DNA from: Cellvibrio sp.
GTDB lineage: Bacteria > Pseudomonadota > Gammaproteobacteria > Pseudomonadales > Cellvibrionaceae
NCBI GenBank assembly: GCA_016712405.1
Contig: JADJRD010000014.1
Coordinates: forward strand, 310,001 to 374,000
Length of the DNA: 64,000 nt
Reading direction: 5' to 3'
The notes under the pieces were generated by a model. It made no database searches and was not told where the DNA came from. It saw only the letters and a program-made list of their open reading frames with translations. A program made the translations under genes and the position numbers. This document shows, piece after piece, positions 56,208 to 64,000 of this stretch. Numbering within the stretch: the first letter of the stretch is position 1; each line of letters begins with the position of its first letter.

Positions 56208-58265
56208 ATGTTGTTAACCTTTCAAAAGGGGCTGCTTGCCTGTTTTATTTTGAGTCTCATTGCCTGTGGTAGCGGTAGTGGCGGAGGCAGTAAGTCTGCT
56301 AATTCAGTGAGTAGCCAAGCTCTAAGTATTGCATCAAGTCTATCCAGTCAGGCATCAAGCGCTTTAAGCCAAGTTTCTAGTTCGGCACCAAGTCTTGCAT
56401 CAAGTCAATCTTCCAGTGTTTCAAGCCAAACATCGAGTGTCGATTCCAGTGTTTCAAGTCAGGCATCGAGTGTTTCTTCTAGCGTCTCTAGCCAGGCATC
56501 AAGCGTTGTAAGCTCTAGCGCCAGTAGTAATTCCACCTCTAGTTCCAACGTTTCATCCAGTTCCAGCGTCTCAAGCTCGGCGGCGAGTTCGATCCCCGAA
56601 ACTATCAGTGGTAAAGCTGCTGCTGGGGCGCCTATTGTCGGTACTGTATGGGTTAAAGACTCCAACGGTACAGTGCGCAATTCTGCAATCGAATTGGATG
56701 GTAGTTATTCTTTGAATGTTACAGGTATGACCGCACCATTATTGCTAAATGCACGTGGTACTGTGGGCGGACGTACAGTTAACTTTAGCTCTATAGCGCA
56801 AAATGCGGATTTGGGTGGCAACATCAATATCACCCCCTTTACTGATTTGATCATGGCGAATGTAATCGGCCAAATTACGCAAAATTATTTTGATAGCCCT
56901 AATTTTGCGCAGCTGAGCGACAGCCAAGTTGAAGCGGCTCGTGCTCAAGTTACTGCACGGTTGCAACCAGTTTTATCGGCCTTGGGTTTAGCTGCTGGAT
57001 TGGATCTGATGCGTGAATCGTTCAATACCGATCACACTGGTTTGGATGCGGCATTGGATGTGTTAAGGGTAGAGCCCGATCCGGCAAACAACACCATGAC
57101 CATCACCAATGTGTTAACACAGCAGCAGATTGTTGACGATGTGACTAGCAGTAGCGATACCAGCTCTTTACCAAACCCTGGGTCTCTTGTCGCCGCATTA
57201 AGCGATTTTGATGCGATTATGGTTTTGTTTGATACATTTGCTGCGCAATTTGCAACGAGTGTACCGAGTGATAATGCTCCAGCCTTTTTAGCCTTGTTTG
57301 ATGCCCCCAATTATTTAGAAGGCGGCAGCACCGATCCTAATCAAATATTGCATGATGATCCGGGTACGGCTTGGACATTTGGCAATTATTCGATCGTCGA
57401 AAAAATTTCAGATACGCAATGGTTGATTTCTGCCACCATGTTTGTTGATGATCAACCGATTAATGAAGTGGCTGAGTGGTATGTCAATAAAGTGAACGGC
57501 GTATGGAAAATTGCCGGCGATCAGCAGCAATCCTATGTTGATGTATATGGCCAAGTGTGGCGCGACTTTAACAGCGGTCAGTGGCATTACGACAGTCATT
57601 TTGAATTGGACATTGAGTCATTTAATACGAATGTTCGTTATGTCGTCATTGAAGGTCCGGGACTCAATTATCAATATCCGTCTCAATACAACAGTGCAAA
57701 AGGAGTGGTATTTGATTTGTCGGTGGGTGGTTTGTTGAATGCTGATGGCAGTGATCAAGGTGAGTGGTTGCGTGACTGTGCGGCGTATCCGAATGTAGTC
57801 TGTTTTACCCGGGCTGAAGTTGAAGTGGGTCGTCACTACACCGTGCGTACTTACGACAGTTCCTGGCAACAGATTGGGAGTTCATTTTTGCGCCCCTTAT
57901 ATGCTATACCCCCAACAGTTTCATACGCACAAACCAACGCAGCTAGTTTGTTTCCTCTGATCACTGGCGTCAGAAAAGGTGACAATCCCATTACCAATCT
58001 TGCGCAAGCGACCGCTGGTGGTGATTTAACAGTGACTTGGACGCTGCCGGAAGCAGTTGGGATTTGTATGAACACTGTCGGCTATCAAGTTGATGGCAGT
58101 GCGGGTTACGAAGATAGTCGCGCTGATGATGTGGCCTGTGATGCTACTAGTGGTACGGTCACAACCACTGCCTATAGTGGAACTGCGACATGGTCTGCAG
58201 TGTGGATATGGCTAGAGCACCCAGGTGGTATTGAATACGGCGGCAATCAAGAATTTAAGCCATAA
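56208..58265 (+). CDS. Polyserine surface lipoprotein
   Basis: 685 aa. Lipobox LSLIACG, lipidated Cys ~20, then Gly/Ser and ~100 residues of Ser-rich repeats (residues ~30-130). A carboxypeptidase-regulatory-like beta domain follows (GKAAAGAPIVGTVWVKDSNG). The rest (~270-685) is not recognised. Probably outer-membrane anchored, with the Ser linker holding the domain away from the membrane. Good AGGAG ribosome site. Confidence 0.78.
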   Translation: MLLTFQKGLLACFILSLIACGSGSGGGSKSANSVSSQALSIASSLSSQASSALSQVSSSAPSLASSQSSSVSSQTSSVDSSVSSQASSVSSSVSSQASSVVSSSASSNSTSSSNVSSSSSVSSSAASSIPETISGKAAAGAPIVGTVWVKDSNGTVRNSAIELDGSYSLNVTGMTAPLLLNARGTVGGRTVNFSSIAQNADLGGNINITPFTDLIMANVIGQITQNYFDSPNFAQLSDSQVEAARAQVTARLQPVLSALGLAAGLDLMRESFNTDHTGLDAALDVLRVEPDPANNTMTITNVLTQQQIVDDVTSSSDTSSLPNPGSLVAALSDFDAIMVLFDTFAAQFATSVPSDNAPAFLALFDAPNYLEGGSTDPNQILHDDPGTAWTFGNYSIVEKISDTQWLISATMFVDDQPINEVAEWYVNKVNGVWKIAGDQQQSYVDVYGQVWRDFNSGQWHYDSHFELDIESFNTNVRYVVIEGPGLNYQYPSQYNSAKGVVFDLSVGGLLNADGSDQGEWLRDCAAYPNVVCFTRAEVEVGRHYTVRTYDSSWQQIGSSFLRPLYAIPPTVSYAQTNAASLFPLITGVRKGDNPITNLAQATAGGDLTVTWTLPEAVGICMNTVGYQVDGSAGYEDSRADDVACDATSGTVTTTAYSGTATWSAVWIWLEHPGGIEYGGNQEFKP

Positions 58266-58416
58266 CAACGAAAGCGCGCTCCAAATAACGATATATCAGT
58301 GACACAGGGATGTGCTTACTAATAACTGCAAAATTAATACTGAGCTGTTTCTGAAAATATTTTTAAAAACAGCTCAAGTACTGGTGACTTGGTAGGGCTT
58401 GTTTTGATGGGCTTTA

Positions 58417-58902
58417 ACCCATACATTTTTCACATAGAAAATCATTCACTCACAATCAACTCAATTTCAAATCTGTGTGATTCATCATAAAGTCGATCTA
58501 CTTGTACCCAAGTTGCCGCAGGAAAATGTTCGCCGTACCATTGTTTTCGCATGGGAATTTGCTTTTTCAGATTTTCAATGTTGCGGGCATAAATGGTTTC
58601 CTGAATTATTTTGTCCCGTGTGAGATTCATTTTTTTCAACAAATCATCTAGCGCCTGATAACACATAGGTAATGCATCTGCATCTGTTGCCCCACCACAA
58701 GTCACACCTGAAAAATAAAATAGATTGCCGTGTTTGACTATTTGCGAATAGCCAATATCGGCTTCCCAGGAATTGATTTGATGTCTTTCTATATTTTTGC
58801 TGGTACATGCCGAAAGAAAAATACAGATTAAGCATGAGGCAAAAAATTTCATAGAATCACCTTAATAACCAAAATGGTCACAGAAAATAATCTTTAAAAT
58901 AC
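58417..58902. repeat. 486-bp duplicated segment, copy 1
   Basis: Carries a complete RidA-like gene and ~25 bp before and ~50 bp after it. It matches 61112-61597 at equal length with few differences; both copies are in the same direction, so they are direct repeats 2.7 kb apart. Confidence 0.9.
58442..58852 (-). CDS. RidA-family (YjgF/UK114) lipoprotein, copy 1
   Basis: 136 aa. Signal with lipobox LSAC (Cys16), then a RidA-fold domain (GYSQIVKHGNLFYFSGVTCGG; IQETIYARNIENLKK). RidA enzymes are normally cytosolic imine deaminases; a lipoprotein signal is unusual. Differs from copy 2 at 3 residues. Confidence 0.82.
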   Translation of the reverse strand: MKFFASCLICIFLSACTSKNIERHQINSWEADIGYSQIVKHGNLFYFSGVTCGGATDADALPMCYQALDDLLKKMNLTRDKIIQETIYARNIENLKKQIPMRKQWYGEHFPAATWVQVDRLYDESHRFEIELIVSE

Positions 58903-59483
58903 TTAATACATCAACACCAGAAAAATTAAGTTTTGACTTGAAAACGGGCGCCTTGCCTACGAATAATCAAATGGTTAACCCTAATGGAAATTTGTTGTTT
59001 ACAACGTTAATTGATTTGAATGGTGATGGTATTCGTGATGCATTGACATATGCTCGGAACGTGGCGGCGCCAGTTCATGCTTTTATCAACAATAAGACAG
59101 GTGCTTTTGTTTGGGATGACACTATTTTTATTGGCGGTGCGCCAATCGTTGATAATCCTGCAGCGCCGTTAATCGCAGACTTCAATAATGATAACCTCCC
59201 TGACTTTTTGTTTCCAAATGCTGGGTATGACGGCGAACCTTATCCCGGCGCAGCTAAGTTGCTTTTATTTGGAACAGCCGACCATCGGCTGGAAAACGTA
59301 ACTGTCACACATTTAAATCTACAAACCGCACCTGTGTACGCTTCTGCTGTGGGTGATTTGGATGGAGATTTTAGGCCTGATGTTTTCCTTGCAAAGGGCA
59401 AATTTGGCACTGGAACCAAGCAGGCTCGTTACTGGCTAAATCGTAGCTCTGTGCTTGAGTCTTACACACCAACTTTCAAATAG
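58903..59483 (+). pseudogene. FG-GAP/VCBS-repeat protein lacking its start
   Basis: Contains repeats with EF-hand-like DLNGDGIRD, DFNNDNLPD and DLDGDFRPD, as in VCBS/FG-GAP beta-propeller proteins. The frame is open from 58869 but has no ATG and no signal; it begins exactly at the end of the duplicated segment, so the 5' part was lost or replaced. A TTG at 58938 is the only listed start. Confidence 0.75.
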
Positions 59484-59510
59484 GCAGAACGTTATTGTCT
59501 TAACCTTCCG

Positions 59511-59569
59511 CATTTACCTCAAATGGGTGATGACAGCGGTAAATGCCCTGCATCAGAATCAAAGCGTGA
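59511..59569 (+). promoter_or_regulatory. Second copy of the shared regulatory element
   Basis: Same TTACCTCAAATGGGTGATG - N22 - AGAATCA - N4 - GTGA arrangement as at 56102. It lies 41 bases before the lipoprotein ATG at 59611. Confidence 0.7.
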
Positions 59570-59610
59570 CACAATTCACACTTTAATGGCGTCTATTTTG
59601 GAGAACTGTA

Positions 59611-60588
59611 ATGAAATCTTTCTTAAAACCTGTGTTGTTAACCCTATTTTGTTTGACTGCTTTGATGGGATGTTACGGAGAAGAGGAAGAGAGTGATGAT
59701 TCCAGCTCAGGTTCTGGTGGATCTAGCGGATCGGGCAGTTCAGATGCTTTAGATTATCCACAAGTTACTTATTCCTTTACTTGTCCGGCACCTGTTGGTG
59801 GTTCTCATTCTGTAGATGTGAGTAATGGCCCCTGTATTAGCCAACAAAAAAGCTATTCTCGTGCAACCAGTTGCAATCTTGTAGGGGATGATTATACCTT
59901 TAACTACGTAGGTAAGCCTTTTTACCAATGCTTGGTTAACAATAGCTCTGGTGATTACAAAAAATACTATCAACAGTATTTAACTTATTATAGCTTGGCA
60001 AACCCCAACACCGAGCTGAGTTCTATTGTCGCCAAACAACAAAAGCCCTACCGCAAGGCTGTGCAACTGGATGAAAGTTTCACATCCCCTTCCTCTGCGG
60101 ATGCATGGACCTCGTCTTCTATTAATTTACCAAATTCTCACGTAACACTATCGTTAGAAAATGGTGCTCTGAATATTGCTCTTCAGGCTCCAAACAATTT
60201 ACATCTCGTTGAAACCTTCTTGCTCAGCCCTGCCGATCTAAACGGCTCAACATTATCTGTAGATATTTATCTTCCTGAATCTTATTTAAGAAATGGTCAT
60301 TTTGTACAGTTATATATCGAAGATGATTTGGGGAATCTAACAATTAGCCGTATTTCTGATGATCTGCTAAAGCTTTGGATGACATCGGGGTCCGATGGTT
60401 GGCTGAACCTGTCTTATACCCTTACACAATCTGGCGTAACAGTTCAAAGTAATCAGGAATTTTATAGCAATTGGGAGTCTCCTTTTGATGTCAATCTGTC
60501 AAAAATAACATCCGTAGGTTTTGTGTTTGAACATGGCGTCTCTGTAGAGAATCCTGTGCTTAAAATAGATAATGTTGTTCTCCCTTAA
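59611..60588 (+). CDS. Secreted lipoprotein with C-terminal carbohydrate-binding-like domain
   Basis: 325 aa. Lipobox LTALMGC (Cys21), acidic/Ser/Gly spacer (EEEESDDSSSGSGG), Cys-containing middle part (CPAPVGGSHSVDVSNGPC), and a C-terminal beta-sandwich-like domain (about 150-325; LNIALQAPNN, VDIYLPESYLRNGHFVQLYI) that resembles CBM-type modules. Function unknown; carbohydrate binding is a weak inference. Confidence 0.7.
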   Translation: MKSFLKPVLLTLFCLTALMGCYGEEEESDDSSSGSGGSSGSGSSDALDYPQVTYSFTCPAPVGGSHSVDVSNGPCISQQKSYSRATSCNLVGDDYTFNYVGKPFYQCLVNNSSGDYKKYYQQYLTYYSLANPNTELSSIVAKQQKPYRKAVQLDESFTSPSSADAWTSSSINLPNSHVTLSLENGALNIALQAPNNLHLVETFLLSPADLNGSTLSVDIYLPESYLRNGHFVQLYIEDDLGNLTISRISDDLLKLWMTSGSDGWLNLSYTLTQSGVTVQSNQEFYSNWESPFDVNLSKITSVGFVFEHGVSVENPVLKIDNVVLP

Positions 60589-60609
60589 TCTTATTGACGT
60601 TAAATTATT

Positions 60610-61017
60610 ATGAAAAAAATTCTTGCATTATTTATTGTTTTTTCACTTCAGGCTTACGCAGACAATCCTGGTAAGTCTGCCCATCTCTGCGTAACTGCTG
60701 GAGAGGGAAATCCGCAGCCTAACGGCATAGAGATTGCTGTTGAGAATGATTGCGGCGCTCCTGTTTTTATTTTGTATTGTGGTGAGCTGGAGTTTTCAAG
60801 CGATCGTTGCGGGGATGGACCAGATGGCGGTTACTATACGCATTCAAGCAATATTGACGAAGGTGAGGAAACAAATTTTCGTATTGAGGACGGAGGTTCT
60901 TACTCATTTGGCGCTTGCTATGGTCAAATATCCTTTGTAAATGGTGGAACTTATACCGACGAGCCAAATGGTCGATATACTTGCTTGCCAACGGGTGATT
61001 ATAAGCAAGACGAATGA
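60610..61017 (+). CDS. Small secreted Cys-rich protein
   Basis: 135 aa. Signal peptide (MKKILALFIVFSLQAYA), then acidic mature protein with six Cys (HLCVTAGEG, NDCGAPVFILYCGEL, DRCGDG, GACYGQ, YTCLP), suggesting disulfides. Not recognised. 21 bp after the lipoprotein gene; likely cotranscribed. Confidence 0.7.
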   Translation: MKKILALFIVFSLQAYADNPGKSAHLCVTAGEGNPQPNGIEIAVENDCGAPVFILYCGELEFSSDRCGDGPDGGYYTHSSNIDEGEETNFRIEDGGSYSFGACYGQISFVNGGTYTDEPNGRYTCLPTGDYKQDE

Positions 61018-61111
61018 TTTTCATTAAGTTACTATTGAATTCACCTGGGAGCCTGTCCCATCAACAGGCATATTTTCCTTTCCGGTTTGTCGATTATTTA
61101 ACCCTACCTTG

Positions 61112-61597
61112 ACCCATATATTTTTCACAAAGAAAATCATTCACTCACAATCAACTCAATTTCAAATCTGTGTGATTCATCATAAAGTCGATCAACCTGT
61201 ACCCAGGTTGCCGCGGGAAAATGTTCGCCGTACCATTGTTTTCGCATGGGAATTTGCTTTTTCAGATTTTCAATGTTGCGGGCATAAATGGTTTCCTGAA
61301 TTATTTTGTCCCGTGAGAGATTCATTTTTTTCAACAATTCATCTAGCGCCTGATAACACATAGGTAATGCATCTGCATCTGTTGCTCCACCACAAGTCAC
61401 ACCTGAAAAATAAAATAGATTGCCGTGTTTGACTATTTGCGAATAGCCAATATCGGCTTCCCAGGAATTGATTTGATGTCTTTCTATATTTTTGCTGCTA
61501 CAGGCCGAAAGAAAAATACAGATTAAGCATGAGGCAAAAAATTTCATAGAATCACCTTAATAACCAAAATGGTCACAGAAAATAATCTTTAAAATAC
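61112..61597. repeat. 486-bp duplicated segment, copy 2
   Basis: Second copy of the RidA-containing direct repeat. It ends next to the TrmH-like gene at 61602. Confidence 0.9.
61137..61547 (-). CDS. RidA-family lipoprotein, copy 2
   Basis: 136 aa, same lipobox and RidA domain as copy 1, differing as Ser/Thr at residue 17 and in two residues of the DLLKKMNL region. Same-strand location next to the TrmH gene suggests this is the ancestral copy. Confidence 0.82.
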   Translation of the reverse strand: MKFFASCLICIFLSACSSKNIERHQINSWEADIGYSQIVKHGNLFYFSGVTCGGATDADALPMCYQALDELLKKMNLSRDKIIQETIYARNIENLKKQIPMRKQWYGEHFPAATWVQVDRLYDESHRFEIELIVSE

Positions 61598-61601
61598 AGA
61601 C

Positions 61602-62335
61602 TTAATTTGATTGACGAGATTTCCACTGATACAACGCAATACTCATAGCAACAGTGGCGTTAAGTGATTCAATACCGGGTGCCATGTGGATGGATATGGG
61701 GGTGATGGGGATTTGTGAAGGTACGCCTGGGCCTTCTTCCCCCACCAGTAAACGAAAATTTTCTGGCCAGTGAAATGTCTGCAACTCTTTCCCGTCAGCA
61801 TCCAGGGCAATGCAGGGTGTTTGAATGTCCTGAATGGATGGCCCCAATATAAAATCCACTAAAAAACAGGCACCGCTACTGGCTTTGATGGATTTAGGTA
61901 AAAAAGGATGAGCAGATTCTTTTGTTAACCAGATTTTTTTCACACCAAAAGCTGCAGCAGAACGAATCATGGCGCCGAGATTGGATGGATCACCTAAAGG
62001 CAATATCAGCTCCGCGCCTTCGGCGGCTTGCGATAACTCACCTGATGAAAACTCAGGCACTTGCATTACCAATAAATTAAAACCTGTACCCAAAGAATCT
62101 AATTCCTTAAATAAGCCATTCGGTAATTGCAGAATATGATCAGTAGGCAAATGCGTAATGGATGCGTGACCTTGAGGAACTAGCTCCCACTGAATTAATT
62201 TACGTCGATATTGAATGGATTCTTCAACTAGCTTTTGCCAGATAAAATAAATAACTGCTCTTGTTTGATGCCCTTTGATGACAATAAAGATTTAAACAAT
62301 TTGTATTTTGAATTTTGAGCACTTTCAATCAGCAT
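61602..62335 (-). pseudogene. TrmH-family RNA methyltransferase, frameshifted
   Basis: Starts at ATG 62335, sharing one base with the stop of the gene upstream (TGATG). The first 35 codons (LIESAQNSKYKLFKSLLSSK) end in a stop; one extra base in the T4 run at 62233-62236 gives KKLVEESIQYRRKLIQ and joins a ~180-aa SpoU domain. That domain has PLGDPSNLGAMIRSAAAFG, SSGACFLVDF, LLVGEEGPGV and ESLNATVAMSIALYQW. A SPOUT 2'-O-methyltransferase; which RNA is unknown. Confidence 0.85.
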
Positions 62336-63174
62336 CATGAGTCAGCACCTTGTTTATTTTTATTCGCCAGCCATTCTTTAATGAGCAGCAATAAATTCGG
62401 CCGCCAACTTCTGCCCTGAATTCCAAAGCATTCACGAAGTCGTCTGCAGGCTAATATGGCGCTGACACTACGGTCTTCTTCATCAGCATCAATTAATTGC
62501 AGGCTGGGTTCTGCTGTGAGCAGTTGATATTGAATGAGATGTTGCAAGATTTGCTCTGCAAACTCTTCTTCGCTGCAATGATCGCTGGAGCAATAATGCA
62601 TTACGCCCCAGTTGTCTGCGCCACAGTGAATTTGTTTAATGATTGCCGCCAGGACTCTGGCTAAATCGTCTACTGATGTTGGGGCGCCGCGTAAGTCTTG
62701 GTGTACATTGATTCGCGCTCCGTTTAAGAACCCTGATAGCAATTGGGTGAGTAAATTGTGTCCTTCCGGGCCAATTAGCCAGCTTGTGCGCAGAATAATA
62801 TGTTTCTCTGCAGTGGCACTGAGTTCTTCTGCAATCATCCATTGCTTGTCTTCGTCAGAGATCGGCTGTGGTTGATCTTTTTCATTGTGAATATTTTTCT
62901 TAATGGCGGAAAAAACGCGATAACTGGAAAGGTGAATGAGAGGAATTTTATGCTGGCGACAAAATCGGCTAATAATTTGGGTTTCAGCCAAGGCTGTTGG
63001 ATATTGTTGGTCCAGCATGCTGCAATTTAATACACAATTAATGTTGAGTGATTCCAGTGAGGTTACATCACTGAAATAAATTAAGTCATCAATCGCTAAT
63101 AAGGGTTGCAAAGCACTCATTAAGGATTGGCTCAGTTCTGAGCGGGTTTGTGTAATTAACAGGCGAAGCGGCAT
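62335..63174 (-). CDS. RmlD-like sugar-nucleotide/SDR family reductase
   Basis: 279 aa. Substrate-binding RmlD-like features: NCVLNCS, HLSSYRVFSAI, ILRTSWLIGPEGHN and APTSVDDLARVLAAI. N-terminal NAD-binding Gly motif is degenerate (ITQTRSELSQSLM), so activity as dTDP-rhamnose reductase is doubtful. Coupled to the TrmH-like gene by a 1-base overlap. Confidence 0.75.
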   Translation of the reverse strand: MPLRLLITQTRSELSQSLMSALQPLLAIDDLIYFSDVTSLESLNINCVLNCSMLDQQYPTALAETQIISRFCRQHKIPLIHLSSYRVFSAIKKNIHNEKDQPQPISDEDKQWMIAEELSATAEKHIILRTSWLIGPEGHNLLTQLLSGFLNGARINVHQDLRGAPTSVDDLARVLAAIIKQIHCGADNWGVMHYCSSDHCSEEEFAEQILQHLIQYQLLTAEPSLQLIDADEEDRSVSAILACRRLRECFGIQGRSWRPNLLLLIKEWLANKNKQGADS

Positions 63175-63272
63175 AACAAGATCTCGATATTTTTTGTAAA
63201 TCTTAAAGTAATAACGCTTATACTGCCCATCTTTTTACCAGATCGAAATTTTATTCAGGTCTTTTGTTATTT

Positions 63273-64000
63273 ATGTCCGAATCATCCAGCACAAATTCAC
63301 TGAAAACCGACCTCTGCATACTGGGCGGCGGTGTGGCCGGTTTGTGGTTGGCTAATCTGGCAAAGGCTCGAGGTCTGGATGTGTTGTTGTTGAGCAAGCA
63401 ACCTTTGGGCAGCGGCCAAACTATAGCATCACAAGGCATGATTCATGGTGGTATGAAATACACATTGGCAGGTGCTCTCACGGGGGCTTCAGAGGCAATA
63501 GCCGAGATGCCAGCCTATTGGCGCAATTGCCTTTGTGGTGAAGGTGATATTTCCCTGCGTGATACCCGTATCCTCAGCGATCATTTTTTTCTTTGGTCTG
63601 GCGAGAGCGTCGCTTCACGTCTTACGACTTTTTTTGCCAGCAAAATTACGCGCGGCCGCGTGACTCCGGTGACTGATGATCGCCGACCTGCATTTCTTCG
63701 GCATCAGGATTTTACCGGTTCTTTATATCGATTAGATGATCTGGTGCTGGATGTCCCCAGTTTGATTGCCAACCTCGCGCACAATTTGGATGGCCGTTGT
63801 TTTGTAATTGATGATTACCAATTACAAAAAACGACAGACGATATTTATTCTTTGCGTGCAGATTCGTTGGAAATTCAGGCGCAACAATTTGTTTTGTGTG
63901 GTGGAGAAGGCAATCAAGATTTGCTGAATCAATTGGGATTTGCTCAGCCGGAACAACAATTGCGACCTTTGCAACAAGTGATGATTAAACACCAATATCC
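63273..64000 (+). CDS. FAD-dependent oxidoreductase, 3' end beyond window
   Basis: Open from ATG 63273 to the window end (242 codons seen). Dinucleotide-binding CILGGGVAGLWLANLAKARG and the DAO-family HGGMKYTLAG motif. Resembles glycerol-3-phosphate dehydrogenase/D-amino-acid oxidase superfamily; substrate unknown. Divergent from the RmlD-like gene. Confidence 0.82.
   Translation, partial: MSESSSTNSLKTDLCILGGGVAGLWLANLAKARGLDVLLLSKQPLGSGQTIASQGMIHGGMKYTLAGALTGASEAIAEMPAYWRNCLCGEGDISLRDTRILSDHFFLWSGESVASRLTTFFASKITRGRVTPVTDDRRPAFLRHQDFTGSLYRLDDLVLDVPSLIANLAHNLDGRCFVIDDYQLQKTTDDIYSLRADSLEIQAQQFVLCGGEGNQDLLNQLGFAQPEQQLRPLQQVMIKHQY

Noticed and set aside
56280..56600. CRISPR-like or tandem repeat signal in the serine-rich lipoprotein
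   Set aside because: It is an in-frame serine-codon repeat within a gene, with irregular periods and no spacers.

Overview
The window looks like an ordinary chromosomal stretch of a gammaproteobacterium of the Cellvibrio type. Three things point there: housekeeping genes in the usual gammaproteobacterial order (ygfB-pepP-ubiH-ubiI diverging from zapA-6S RNA-ygfA, then ilvA/rpiA), polyserine linkers in exported proteins, and several Sec or lipoprotein envelope proteins. The genus is an inference from style, not from a marker gene. There is no rRNA, tRNA, CRISPR array, insertion sequence or prophage that I can recognise.

Layout. 1-3.2 kb: a truncated PAS/histidine kinase, an ECF sigma/ChrR-type zinc anti-sigma pair with a likely autoregulatory promoter, and a frameshifted VOC gene. 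3.2-7.6 kb: a four-gene MacAB-like ABC export operon. 7.8-14 kb: an L,D-transpeptidase with hemH, a broken DUF1161 gene, a YafK-type enzyme and a large LprI-domain protein. 14-22.6 kb: assorted metabolic, regulatory and envelope genes, dbpA and a cold-shock gene. 23-30.7 kb: ubiquinone hydroxylases, pepP, ygfB, zapA, 6S RNA and ygfA. 30.6-32.4 kb: a two-gene ABC-ATPase plus TOPRIM-like cassette wedged between ygfA and ilvA; it is the best candidate here for an uncharacterised, possibly anti-phage, system. 34-40 kb: rpiA, then the SAM cycle (sahR-like regulator, metK, 5'-truncated ahcY, metF) behind a perfect 30-bp palindrome. 40-44.6 kb: tkt, pgk and an unusual convergent toxin-antitoxin pair. 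45-54 kb: plsC, gmhB, glyS, glyQ, ispB, fabA and fabB. 54-61.6 kb: a plastic, Cellvibrio-like island of secreted lipoproteins bounded by copies of a lipoprotein RidA gene. 61.6-64 kb: a TrmH-family methyltransferase, an RmlD-like reductase and a truncated FAD oxidoreductase.

Two cross-cutting patterns matter. Five genes carry six single-base indels that almost all lie in short A/T runs (VOC, DUF1161 twice, ygfA twice, trmH-like), and a sixth gene (an alpha/beta hydrolase) has one near a GG. This suggests homopolymer sequencing error or a recent mutational burst. Second, GC-rich stem-loop repeats (CCCCTCCCC/GGGGAGGGG type) sit just after stop codons inside co-directional operons. One of them lies exactly where the first part of ahcY is missing.
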